From Mycolicibacterium thermoresistibile (lineage in GTDB: Bacteria > Actinomycetota > Actinomycetes > Mycobacteriales > Mycobacteriaceae): DNA of 64,000 bases. The DNA lies in the NCBI RefSeq assembly GCF_900187065.1, contig NZ_LT906483.1, forward strand, positions 2,356,001-2,420,000. The letters are read 5' to 3'. Each line of letters begins with the position of its first letter. The stretch's first letter is position 1. The notes under the pieces were generated by a model. That model was given only the letters and a program-made list of their open reading frames with translations. It searched no databases and had not been told where the DNA came from. The translations under genes were made by a program, and so were the position numbers. Positions 9,601 through 17,243 of the stretch are shown here, piece by piece.

Positions 9601-11748
9601 GCCGATGCCGATGATGGCGATCGGCTCGTCGGCGCGGTCGGGTGCGGGGCCGTGCTCGGGCCGGCGACCGGCGCCGGTCGACACTCCGGCGTCGGCGGCC
9701 GTAGACGTGGCCGTGTGGGTGAGGCCCGCGAGATGCTCGGCGGCGAGATCGATCGTCGGGTGGTCGTAGGCCAGCGTGGGTGCCACCTTGATCCCCGACC
9801 ACGCCTCCAACGCCGTCATCAGCTGGATCGCGCGCACGGAGTCCAGGCCGTAGTAGGCGAACGGCTGGCCGGTGTCGATGTCGTCCGGAGACAGCCCGAG
9901 CTCGCCGGCCAACTGCGCGACGAACCACGCCCGGATCTCATCGGCACCGGGCCCCGCGCCGGGTCCCGCGCCGGCCTGCTCGTCGGCCTGCTCGTCGGCT
10001 GCGGGCACCGGCTGCGCCGGCCGGGGAGTGGCCAACCGCCACTCGGCGAACGCGTCGAGTTCCCCGTCGAGGAACCGCTGGCGGCAGGTCCGGCGGCGGA
10101 TCTTGCCGCTCGACGTCGTCGGGATCCGCAGCGGGTCCACCAGCACCACGGTGTGGACCCCGATGTCGTGCTGGCTGGTGACCGCGGTGCGGATCGCGGC
10201 GATCAGCTCATCGGTGTCGACCTCGCCGAGCCGGCCGCGGTCCACCTCCTGGACGATGACCAGTTGCTCCGTACCGGACGGATCGGGGCTGACCGCGAAG
10301 GCCGCGCCCCGCCCGCTCATCAGCGCCGGATGGACCTCCTGGACGGTGGCCTCGATGTCGTTCGGGTGGTAGTTGCGGCCCCGGATGATGATCAGATCCT
10401 TGAGCCGGCCGGTGACGAACAGCTCACCGTCGAGCAGGAATCCGTAATCCCCGGTCCGCAGGAACGGGCCCCGCCCGGAGTCGGCGAGGTGCGCAGCGAA
10501 CGTCTCCGCGCTCTCCGAGGGCTTACCCAGATAGCCCTGGGCCACGTTCTCACCGGCCACCCAGATCTCGCCCACCACATCGGGTGGGAATTCCCGCCGG
10601 GTCGCCGGATCGACGATGACGATCTCCTCGCCGTATGCCGCCGGCCCGCACCCGACGACCGCCGCGGCGTTCGCATCGTCGGCCGCGGCGGGCACCACCC
10701 GGTGTTCCCGCAGTGCGGCGTTGTCGAGACTGCGCACGGTCGGCAGGACGTTCTCCGGACGTCCCGACACGAACAGCGTCGCCTCGGCGAGCCCGTACAC
10801 CGGGTGGAAGGCGTCGGCGCGGAAACCCGCCGGGGCGAATGCTTCGGTGAACCGTCGCATGGTGGCGGCCCGCACCGGCTCGGCGCCGCAGTAGGCCCGC
10901 ACCCAGGTCGACAGATCCAGCGTCGCCCGCTCCTCGGGGGTGCTGCGCTCCACACACAGCTGATAACCGAAGTTCGGGCCGACGCTGATGTTGGCGCCGT
11001 GCCACGAAATCGCCTCCAACCAGGACATCGGCCGCTGGATGAACGACGACGGCGGCATCAGATAGGCGGTTCCGCCGAAATGGACGACGCCGAAGATCCC
11101 GCCGATCAGACCCATGTCGTGATGCAACGGCAGCCAGCTGACCACCCGCGCCTCGTCACCCTGTCCGGCGTCCCTGCTGATCGACTCGAGATTGGCGAGC
11201 AGGTTGTGATGAGTCAGCACAACACCTTTCGGCGTGCTGGTGGATCCGGAGGTGTATTGCACGAACGCGACCGAATCGGTGTCGACCGTCGTTGGCGTCC
11301 AGGAGGTTTCGTCATCGGCCTCGATGGTGTCCACGGCCAGCCAGCGCAGCGGATCACCGTCGTGCAGACCGTCGAGGATCTCCTTGAGATCGGCGCGGGT
11401 CGCCGCGGTGGTGAGCACCGAGGTGGCCCGCACATCGGCGACGATGGACGCCACCCGCGACAGCAGCCGGTTGTGCACCGGCGGATGTACCGGCACCGCG
11501 ACGGCCCCGACGTAGAAGCAACCGAACATCGCGGTGATGAAATCCAGACCGGACGGGCACAGCACCAGGACGCGCTCCCCGGCGACGCCCTGATCCTGAA
11601 GATGGGCCGCGATGGCGCGGGCCCGGATGTCCAATTCCTGATAGGTGAGCCGGCTGTGCTCCTGCTCCCCGGTGCAGTAGTCGAACGCGATTTTGTCCCC
11701 GTAGCGCTCAGACCTTTGCCTCAGCAAGCTCAGCAAAGTAGAAGTCAC
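6655..11748 (-). CDS. Fatty acyl-AMP ligase fused to a degenerate PKS module (FAAL-ACP-KS-AT-ACP)
   Basis: A protein of 1697 residues from a GTG at 11748, preceded by a purine-rich GGGGG stretch. Order: FAAL (about 1-590, YTSGSTSTPKG, LPLHHDMGLIG, TGRLKDLIIIRGRNYHP); ACP1 (Ser637 in GLDSVRA); ketosynthase (about 735-1160, Cys869 in DSACSSS, intact KTNIGH); acyltransferase (about 1240-1450); ACP2 (Ser1586 in GIDSLTA); C-terminal tail. The KS has VEAQGIGT where HGTGT is expected, so the first catalytic His is Gln1004. The AT has GHRMGE instead of GHSxGE (Arg1319), its N-terminal motif is FVFSDEGSQW, and about 90 residues including the YASHS His block are missing in frame. FAALs load fatty acids onto ACPs as acyl-adenylates. 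KS domains lacking the HGTGT His are known as non-elongating transacylating domains in other PKSs. I infer an acyl relay from ACP1 to ACP2 and on to the NRPS C domain. Confidence 0.9.
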   Translation of the reverse strand: MTSTLLSLLRQRSERYGDKIAFDYCTGEQEHSRLTYQELDIRARAIAAHLQDQGVAGERVLVLCPSGLDFITAMFGCFYVGAVAVPVHPPVHNRLLSRVASIVADVRATSVLTTAATRADLKEILDGLHDGDPLRWLAVDTIEADDETSWTPTTVDTDSVAFVQYTSGSTSTPKGVVLTHHNLLANLESISRDAGQGDEARVVSWLPLHHDMGLIGGIFGVVHFGGTAYLMPPSSFIQRPMSWLEAISWHGANISVGPNFGYQLCVERSTPEERATLDLSTWVRAYCGAEPVRAATMRRFTEAFAPAGFRADAFHPVYGLAEATLFVSGRPENVLPTVRSLDNAALREHRVVPAAADDANAAAVVGCGPAAYGEEIVIVDPATRREFPPDVVGEIWVAGENVAQGYLGKPSESAETFAAHLADSGRGPFLRTGDYGFLLDGELFVTGRLKDLIIIRGRNYHPNDIEATVQEVHPALMSGRGAAFAVSPDPSGTEQLVIVQEVDRGRLGEVDTDELIAAIRTAVTSQHDIGVHTVVLVDPLRIPTTSSGKIRRRTCRQRFLDGELDAFAEWRLATPRPAQPVPAADEQADEQAGAGPGAGPGADEIRAWFVAQLAGELGLSPDDIDTGQPFAYYGLDSVRAIQLMTALEAWSGIKVAPTLAYDHPTIDLAAEHLAGLTHTATSTAADAGVSTGAGRRPEHGPAPDRADEPIAIIGIGCRFPGADGPAAYWRLLREGRDAITATPPERWDTDSVGDGTRWGGFLERIDGFDAGFFGISPREAVRIDPQQRLLLEVAWEALEDAGLVPDRLAGSRTGVFTGVSTYDYLHLQLSHPELIDAYSGTGTASSIAANRLSYVFDFRGPSLTLDSACSSSLVAVHQACRSLRDGECDLALAGGVNIMLSAGIGLNFTRAGVMATDGRCKTFDARADGWVRGEGAGIVVLKPLREALADEDPIYAVIRGSAVNQDGRTNGLMAPSRTAQEVVLTDAYRRAGVSPGVVQYVEAQGIGTPVGDAIEVGALGTVLAEDRPPDSPCLIGSVKTNIGHLEAAAGIAGLIKVALALRHRMIPPTLNFTEPNPTIEFDKLPVRVAQTLTPWPDDSGRAVAGVSAFGFGGTNAHVVLAEAPQVRAAATADDHADGFVEILPLSARSQAALDALAERYESALTGGVPPADLCHTAGARRAHHDHRLAVVGASRAELIGALAAYRRGEPHPGVFTGRSQSGHRSGVVFVFSDEGSQWRGMAQRLYAEDQVFRTALAECDRALRRHMEISPLSELLADPSHSRMDEVTIASPALFAVQVALAALWQSWGVEPAAVIGHRMGEVAAAHVAGVLGLDDAAALLCGRTRLSRLASTGAVREGLDGLLANLRPDDPRIPLYSTVTGDAVTGRGFGAAHWMENLHSPVRFSAAVRRLLGRGHDAFLEISAHPMLLSAVQEDAADLGRSCTTLVSMRRGECGRDVLMTSLAALYASGHAVDWARVHPHGSHCTAAPTYPWQRQRFWLDIDRCDTGDGAGTGGTAERTVVPAPLPAPSASAAPTVDEVLLCADQRERRELLESYLRDRVAAELGVLPPLLDVAAPLSTLGIDSLTAAELRARVERDLGIVIPVAQLLNGPSVSDLAEWISTTMVGFGSTTPEPESAGVPGRSRPPDGAVASGSGDGGRWIELLNQMPEVSDDTVDELLRQLLAAGENHDDTQLH

Positions 11749-11940
11749 CGTGCCCCCTTATCCCCCCAGGCATTCGGCATCGCCGGATTATTGAGCTCTC
11801 CGCAACCGCCGCGACCCCTCGTCCGCGACTTCCCGCGGTGCGATCGACGGGATGGAGCGCCCCCCATCGCTCGCGCCCCGCCGGGCCCGAATCCGTCATC
11901 GGGTCCGTCGCGAGCCGCTCCCGCCCGTCGAACGGTTTCG

Positions 11941-11969
11941 ATCGTCCTCCCGCGCTTTACCGCTGTCAA
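11941..11969 (-). promoter_or_regulatory. Possible promoter of the FAAL-PKS/NRPS operon
   Basis: On the minus strand TTGACA (11969-11964) is followed after 17 nt by GACGAT (11946-11941), a poor -10. The -35 is perfect and lies in a locally AT-richer stretch. It would give a leader of roughly 190 nt. Confidence 0.3.
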
Positions 11970-12278
11970 TAGATTGCGCTGACGTCGATGTCGATTTAGC
12001 CAGAATGGCCTCGCGCCGACGTTGGCCCGACGTCATCACCGACGGGCTCCGCCGCTGCGGGGTTGCGGGCACCCGGGCGCGGCCCGCAACTTCCGGTGCT
12101 GGTCACGGGCTCCGGCGGCGGCGGGTCGCAGCTGGCGGACGACATTTGCCCACCCGCTGACCGTGTCAAATCAGCAAATCTGTTGCTCGTTGCGCAAGGA
12201 ACATTTTCCCGACCGGTACGGAGCCTGTCCGGACATCCTGTCCCGGGCGAAAAGGACCGCGGCGGCCTGTCCACCGGA

Positions 12279-12284
12279 TACTGT
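12279..12284 (+). promoter_or_regulatory. -10 box TACTGT, probable leaderless start
   Basis: TACTGT matches TANNNT and ends 6 nt before the ATG at 12291, so transcription would begin at or next to the start codon. This supports that start for the DoxX-like gene. Confidence 0.45.
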
Positions 12285-12290
12285 CGCCGG

Positions 12291-12701
12291 ATGGCGCCGT
12301 TGTGTCCAGCCACCGGAACGAGGCGGGTACCCGAGCGCGGTTATCTGGCGCTCGGCACCTACATGGCCGGCAGTGCCGTGGTGGAAGCCCGGGCGCCGGT
12401 CTTCATCACCCGGACCCGCGACACGGTGCGGATGCCGTCGCGACTGCGGCCGCTCATCGCGCCGATCAAGGCGCTGACCAGTGCCGGGCTGCTGTCGGTG
12501 GGCAGGTCTGCGGTCGTCGCACGGCTCAGCGCGACCGTGCTGACGGTGCTGTTCGCCGCGGCGGTGGGCGCCCACCTGCGAGTGGGGGACCGCAGCGCCG
12601 CGATGTGGGCGGCGGCGGTGAACGCGGCGGTGTTCGCGGTGGCCGCGCTCGCCGGACCCGGCTCCCCCGCACGACACCGAAGGGGCGAATCGGCCGGGTA
12701 G
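12291..12701 (+). CDS. DoxX-like membrane protein
   Basis: About 136 residues. The part from GYLALGTYMAGSAVVEARAP onward has the DoxX-like pattern: an initial helix, a soluble turn, a RLRPLIAPIKALTSAGLLSVG segment, a helix ending in GAHLR, and a last helix. The ATG at 12291 is chosen because a TACTGT box sits 6 nt upstream; an inner ATG at 12363 is possible but would cut the first helix. The function of this small integral membrane family is poorly defined. The gene lies 56 bp before the compatible-solute transporter operon but has no evident link to it. Confidence 0.6.
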   Translation: MAPLCPATGTRRVPERGYLALGTYMAGSAVVEARAPVFITRTRDTVRMPSRLRPLIAPIKALTSAGLLSVGRSAVVARLSATVLTVLFAAAVGAHLRVGDRSAAMWAAAVNAAVFAVAALAGPGSPARHRRGESAG

Positions 12702-12715
12702 CGTCGCGGCGGCGT

Positions 12716-12721
12716 TAGGCT
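12716..12721 (+). promoter_or_regulatory. -10 box TAGGCT for the compatible-solute ABC operon
   Basis: TAGGCT matches TANNNT and lies 35 bp before the first ATG (12757), leaving room for a short leader. No clear -35 is seen, which is common in mycobacteria. Confidence 0.35.
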
Positions 12722-12756
12722 CGGCGCAGGCCGAGACCGGGAGACACCCAAGACAC

Positions 12757-13404
12757 ATGGATTTCATCGAGTTCGTCCGCGAACGCTGGAGCGTACTGTC
12801 TTTCCTCGCCTACCAGCACATGAGCCTGGTGGTGCAGACGCTGCTGCTGTCCACCCTTTTGGCGGTCGCCGTCGGCGTAATGCTCTACCGCTCGACATGG
12901 GGCCGCTCGCTTGGTGATTCGGTGACATCACTCGGCCTGACCGTCCCGTCGTATGCGTTGCTCGGCGTGTTGGTCGGCATCTTCGGCGTCGGTGTGCTGC
13001 CGTCCGTCGTGCTGCTGACGTTCTTCGGGTTCCTGCCGATCCTGCGCAATGTCCTGGTGGGCCTGAACGGGGTCGACGCGGGCCTGGTCGAATCCGCCCG
13101 GGCGATGGGGATGAGCCGGCCGGCGACGCTCCTGCGGCTGGAGTTGCCGCTGGCCTGGCCGGTGATCATGACAGGGGTGCGGATCTCGGCCCAGATGCTG
13201 ATGGGCATCGCCGCGATCGCCGCGTTCGCGCTCGGGCCGGGACTGGGCGGCTACATCTTCTCCGGGATCTCCCGGATGGGCGGCGCCAACGCGACCAACT
13301 CCATCATCGTCGCGACGGTCGGGATCCTGCTGCTGGCGGTCATCCTCGACGCCGTGCTCAACCTCGTCACCAGACTGACCACACCGAGGGGAATCCGTGT
13401 CTGA
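12757..13404 (+). CDS. Glycine betaine/choline-type ABC transporter permease 1
   Basis: A 215-residue BPD-type permease of the ProW/OpuCB family with about six membrane segments. The cytoplasmic EAA-like loop, GLVESARAMGMSRPATLLRLELPLAWP, contacts the ATPase. It is the first gene of a four-gene operon (permease, ATPase, permease, binding protein) and its end overlaps the ATPase start by 8 bp. The substrate is inferred from family and operon structure; compatible solutes such as betaine, choline or carnitine are likely. Confidence 0.88.
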   Translation: MDFIEFVRERWSVLSFLAYQHMSLVVQTLLLSTLLAVAVGVMLYRSTWGRSLGDSVTSLGLTVPSYALLGVLVGIFGVGVLPSVVLLTFFGFLPILRNVLVGLNGVDAGLVESARAMGMSRPATLLRLELPLAWPVIMTGVRISAQMLMGIAAIAAFALGPGLGGYIFSGISRMGGANATNSIIVATVGILLLAVILDAVLNLVTRLTTPRGIRV

Positions 13405-14578
13405 ACCCACGTCCGATCTGCAGTCCGGCGGAGGGGCCCGGATCCTGCTCGACGGTGTCACCAAACGGTACGACCCGAAATCACCACCCGCCGTGGACAA
13501 CATCACGATGGAGATCCCGGCCGGTGAGATCGTGATGCTGGTGGGCCCGTCGGGCTGCGGCAAGACCACCACCATGAAGATGATCAACCGGCTGATCGAA
13601 CCGACCAGCGGCCGCATCTTCATCGGTGACGACGACGTCACCGAACGCGACGCCGACGAGCTGCGCCGGCACATCGGCTATGTCATCCAGGGCGCCGGGC
13701 TCTTCCCGCACTACACCGTCGCGGAGAACATCGCGATCGTGCCCCGGTTGCTGAAATGGGACCGGAAGCGGATCGCCGCGCGCGTCGACGAGCTGCTCGA
13801 CCTGGTGAGCCTGGACCCGGACGAATACCGGGACCGCTATCCGCGAGAACTCTCCGGGGGTCAGCAACAACGCGTCGGGGTGGCGCGGGCGCTGGCCGCC
13901 GACCCGCCGGTGCTGCTGATGGACGAGCCGTTCGGCGCCGTCGACCCGATCACCCGGCAACGACTCCAGGACGAGCTGCTGCGACTGCAGGATGAGCTGC
14001 GCAAGACCATCGTCTTCGTCACCCACGACTTCGACGAGGCGGTCAAGCTCGGCGACCGCATCGCGATCCTGCAGCAGGGCAGCAAGGTGGTGCAGTACGA
14101 CACCCCCGAGGAGATCCTCACCAACCCCGCCGACGATTTCGTGAAGGGCTTCGTCGGACACGGCGCCGCCCTCAAACAACTCACCCTCACCCGGGTCCGC
14201 GACGTCGACCTGCACGACGCGGTGACCGCACGGGCCGGCGGTGACCCGGACGAAGCCATCCACGCCGCCCGCGCCGCGGACCGCGAACACGTCATCGTGC
14301 TCGACGCGCAGAACCGACCGATGCGATGGATGTCGCTGGCCGAGCTGGCCAGGCCCGGTGCGCTCATCCGGGTCAGCCGGGACGAGAACCTCGAATGCGT
14401 CACCCTGGCCTCGACCCTCACCGACGCCCTCGACGACATGCTCACCTCCTCGCACGGGGTGGTGGTGGTCACCGGGCGGCGCAACACCTATCAGGGCGTG
14501 ATCCGGTTGGAGACGATCATGGACGCGATCGCCGACGCGCGTGGCACCGCCGGTTCCCAGGGGGCGGGGGCGCCGTGA
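13397..14578 (+). CDS. proV: Glycine betaine/choline-type ABC transporter ATP-binding protein with CBS pair
   Basis: A 393-residue ATPase. Visible motifs are Walker A GPSGCGKTTTMKM, signature ELSGGQQQRVGVARAL, Walker B VLLMDEPFGAVDP and the switch His in FVTHDFDEA. After about residue 255 the chain continues into two CBS-like repeats, as in OpuCA, where this region senses ionic strength. A GTG start at 13397 overlaps the preceding permease gene. The stop overlaps the next gene in a GTGA. The symbol rests on family and operon order. Confidence 0.9.
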   Translation: MSEPTSDLQSGGGARILLDGVTKRYDPKSPPAVDNITMEIPAGEIVMLVGPSGCGKTTTMKMINRLIEPTSGRIFIGDDDVTERDADELRRHIGYVIQGAGLFPHYTVAENIAIVPRLLKWDRKRIAARVDELLDLVSLDPDEYRDRYPRELSGGQQQRVGVARALAADPPVLLMDEPFGAVDPITRQRLQDELLRLQDELRKTIVFVTHDFDEAVKLGDRIAILQQGSKVVQYDTPEEILTNPADDFVKGFVGHGAALKQLTLTRVRDVDLHDAVTARAGGDPDEAIHAARAADREHVIVLDAQNRPMRWMSLAELARPGALIRVSRDENLECVTLASTLTDALDDMLTSSHGVVVVTGRRNTYQGVIRLETIMDAIADARGTAGSQGAGAP

Positions 14579-15381
14579 CCGCCACCGTCGACGACACCGG
14601 GGATACGGGGCACACCGGGTGCACCGGGACCGCCGGCGACCGTGCGTCCCGATCGGCCGCGCGGCGGTGGGCCCGCCGGACCGTGCAACCGGTGCTCTGC
14701 CTCGTCGCGGTGGGAGGCGCACTGGCCTATGTCCACCTCGCCGACGTCTCCGAATCCGAGAAGCGGTCACTGGGCGTGCCGCATCTGCTGATGCTGCTGC
14801 GCCAGCACATGGAGATCAGCCTGGCGGCCACGGTGCTGACCTGTGCGATCGCGATCCCGTTGGGGGTGGCGCTGACCCGGGGAAGGTTCCGCCGGTTCGC
14901 CACACCGATCATCACCGTCTCGGGATTCGGCCAGGCCGCTCCGGCGATCGGGTTGATCGCGCTGGGGGCGGTGCTGTTCGGCATCGGCGCGGTGGGCGCG
15001 GTCGCCGCGCTCACCGTGTACGGGGCCCTGCCGATCATCGCCAACACCGTGACCGGGCTGAACGGCGTCGACGACCGGTTGATCGAGGCGGCGCGGGGGA
15101 TGGGGATGCCGACGTCGACCACCCTGCTGCGGGTCGAACTTCCGCTGGCGCTCCCGGTGATCATCGCGGGGGTGCGGACCGCGCTGGTGCTGATCGTCGG
15201 GACCGCGGCGCTGGCATCGTTCACCGGTGCGGGCGGGCTGGGCCAGCTGATCACCACCGGGATCAAGCTGCAACAGACGGTGACGCTGATCGTCGGGGCG
15301 GTTCTCGTTGCGGCGCTTGCGTTGTTCATCGACTGGCTGGCGCGCATGGTCGAAGTCGTCGCCGCGCCGAAGGGCCTGTGA
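14575..15381 (+). CDS. Glycine betaine/choline-type ABC transporter permease 2
   Basis: A 268-residue permease starting at the GTG of the GTGA overlap with the ATPase gene. The first 25 or so residues are a Thr/Gly/Asp-rich cytoplasmic extension (TATVDDTGDTGHTGCTG). One membrane anchor follows, then the usual permease core with the loop DDRLIEAARGMGMPTSTTLLRVELPLALP. It is paralogous to the first permease, and the two would form a heterodimeric channel. The reading frame runs further upstream, but that part is antisense-like sequence within the ATPase gene. Confidence 0.88.
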   Translation: MTATVDDTGDTGHTGCTGTAGDRASRSAARRWARRTVQPVLCLVAVGGALAYVHLADVSESEKRSLGVPHLLMLLRQHMEISLAATVLTCAIAIPLGVALTRGRFRRFATPIITVSGFGQAAPAIGLIALGAVLFGIGAVGAVAALTVYGALPIIANTVTGLNGVDDRLIEAARGMGMPTSTTLLRVELPLALPVIIAGVRTALVLIVGTAALASFTGAGGLGQLITTGIKLQQTVTLIVGAVLVAALALFIDWLARMVEVVAAPKGL

Positions 15382-15382
15382 C

Positions 15383-16339
15383 ATGGTCCGCGGCATCGCC
15401 CTGCTCTGCACCGTGCTGCTGGCGGCCGTGACGGCGGGTTGCGGACTGCAGTCGTCGAGTGGCGCCGTGCTGAAGGCGGATCCGGGCAGCATCGGCTACT
15501 ACGAATCGCTCGACGGCGTCCCGATCACCGTCGCGGCGAAGGATTTCACCGAACAGCTGATCCTCGGCAACATGCTCGCCACGGTGCTGGCCACCGCCGG
15601 GGCCGAGGTCACCAACATGTCCAACACGCCCGGCAGCTTCGGGGTGCGCGAAGCGCTGCTGCAGGGCCGTGCCGACATCGCCCCGGAGTACACCGGCACC
15701 GGGTGGATCAACTATCTGGGCAACGACGAACCGATCAAGGACGAGGTCGAACAGTGGTCGGCGGTCAAACACGCCGATGCGGTCAACGGTCTGACCTGGC
15801 TCCCGCCCGCACCGCTGAACAACACCTACGCGTTCGCGATCCGCGAGTCGGAGGCCGAGCGGCTCGGCGTGACGAAGATGTCCGACCTGCACCGGCTGGA
15901 CCGGCGGGATCTGACGTTCTGCGTGGAGAGCGAATTCGTCAACCGCAACGACGGTCTGGTCCCGATGCTGGCCGCCTACGACCTGAGCCGTGCCGCGCTG
16001 GACCGGGTCACCGTGCTGGACACCGGGGTGATCTACACCGCCACCGCCAACGGTGAGTGCAACTTCGGCGAGGTGTTCTCCACCGACGGCCGGATTCCCG
16101 CGCTGGGGCTGAGGGTCCTCGACGACGACCGGGAGTTCTTCCCGAAGTACAACATGACCGAGGTCGTCGACACCGGCCTACTCGAGGCGCACCCCGAGAT
16201 CGCCGAGATCTTCGCCCAGTTGAACCCGTTGATCACCAACGAGGTGATGCTGGCGCTCAACGCCAAGGTGGACAACGACGGCGCCGACCCGGCCCTGGTG
16301 GCGCGGGACTGGCTGATCGAGCAGGGCCTGGTCCGCTGA
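15383..16339 (+). CDS. proX: Glycine betaine/choline-type ABC transporter substrate-binding lipoprotein
   Basis: A 318-residue protein with a lipoprotein signal peptide ending in TAGC, so it should be anchored outside the membrane. The mature part has the OpuAC/ProX-like pattern (VAAKDFTEQLILGNM, LLQGRADIAPEYTGTGWI, YAFAIRESEAERLGV). The start is the ATG at 15383, 1 bp after the permease stop. It closes the operon; the next gene converges 9 bp downstream. The ligand cannot be fixed from sequence reading alone. Confidence 0.9.
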   Translation: MVRGIALLCTVLLAAVTAGCGLQSSSGAVLKADPGSIGYYESLDGVPITVAAKDFTEQLILGNMLATVLATAGAEVTNMSNTPGSFGVREALLQGRADIAPEYTGTGWINYLGNDEPIKDEVEQWSAVKHADAVNGLTWLPPAPLNNTYAFAIRESEAERLGVTKMSDLHRLDRRDLTFCVESEFVNRNDGLVPMLAAYDLSRAALDRVTVLDTGVIYTATANGECNFGEVFSTDGRIPALGLRVLDDDREFFPKYNMTEVVDTGLLEAHPEIAEIFAQLNPLITNEVMLALNAKVDNDGADPALVARDWLIEQGLVR

Positions 16340-16348
16340 TGCGGACCA

Positions 16349-17209
16349 CTACCGCAACGCGGCCGCCAGCCGGCGCCACTGTTCGCGGGGAAACGCCTGC
16401 TGATCGGCGCCCAGCACCTGGACGCAGACATGATCGGCGCCGGCCGACTGATGTTCGCGGACGCGGCCGAGCACCGTCTCCTCGTCCCCCCACGCGATGA
16501 GCGCGTCGAACAACCGGTCGCTCACCGTCTGGACGTCCTCGTCGGTGAACCCGCTGCGCAGCATGTTGTTCGCGTAATTCGGCATCGCCAGATAGCCGCG
16601 CAGCCAAGGGATTCCGATCGAACGCGCCTCGTCGCGGTCGGCGCTGAGGATGACGGTCTGTTCGGGCAGCAGCAGTGGCCCCTCGCCCAGGGTCTCGCGG
16701 GCCCGCGCGGTGTGCTCGGGTGTGGTCAGGTAGGGGTGCGCGCCGCGGCTGCGTTCGGCGGCCAGAGTCAGCATCTTGGGACCGAGCGCCGCCAGCACCC
16801 GGTTCTGCATCGGTACCGGGGTGGCGGCACTGTCCAGGCCGTCGAGGAAGGCGCTGGTCGCGGCGAGCGGCCTGCGGTACCGGCCGGGTTCGCGGGAGTT
16901 GATCAGCGGGGCGTGGCTGACCCCGATACCCAACAGGAACCGGTCGCCGTGGTCGGCGGTGAGCTGCGCATAGCCGGCCGCGACATCCGCCGGCTCGTGC
17001 ATCCACAGATTCAGGATGCCGGTGGCGATCACCGTGCGCTTCGTCGCGCCCAACAGGTTCTGCACCGAATCCAGAACCGGCCCACCGACATCGGGAATCC
17101 ACAGCGCCGGGAAGCCCAGTTCCTCCAGTTCGGCGGCGGCCTCGGCGGCCTCGGCCTGATCGCCGTAGCGCAGTTGCGAGCTCCAGATACCAACACCTTC
17201 GAGGTTCAC
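16349..17209 (-). CDS. LLM-class F420-dependent oxidoreductase
   Basis: A 286-residue luciferase-like TIM-barrel protein starting at GTG 17209. It has the family pattern AAAELEELGFPALWIPD, ATGILNLW, GDRFLLGIGVSHAPLI and a late GADHVCVQVLG strand. The mycobacterial members with this layout generally use F420, but the cofactor and substrate are inferred. It lies 34 bp after the fadD gene on the same strand and may be co-transcribed with it. Confidence 0.8.
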   Translation of the reverse strand: MNLEGVGIWSSQLRYGDQAEAAEAAAELEELGFPALWIPDVGGPVLDSVQNLLGATKRTVIATGILNLWMHEPADVAAGYAQLTADHGDRFLLGIGVSHAPLINSREPGRYRRPLAATSAFLDGLDSAATPVPMQNRVLAALGPKMLTLAAERSRGAHPYLTTPEHTARARETLGEGPLLLPEQTVILSADRDEARSIGIPWLRGYLAMPNYANNMLRSGFTDEDVQTVSDRLFDALIAWGDEETVLGRVREHQSAGADHVCVQVLGADQQAFPREQWRRLAAALR

Positions 17210-17243
17210 GGCTGCGAGACTACCGGCCCCGCGTCCGCCGTGG

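Larger units (their letters stand above)
11749..12290. other. Intergenic region between the divergent FAAL-PKS and DoxX-like genes
   Basis: About 540 bp with lower GC than the flanking genes and no convincing gene. It holds the probable start signals of both neighbours: a perfect TTGACA on the minus strand (11969-11964) and a TANNNT box for the plus strand (12279-12284). Nothing else in it could be identified. Confidence 0.5.

Noticed and set aside
1335..11748. Frameshift or assembly-error explanation for the degenerate AT
   Set aside because: Reading frame is continuous on both sides of the missing AT block and the ACP2 after it is intact, so the loss is in frame.
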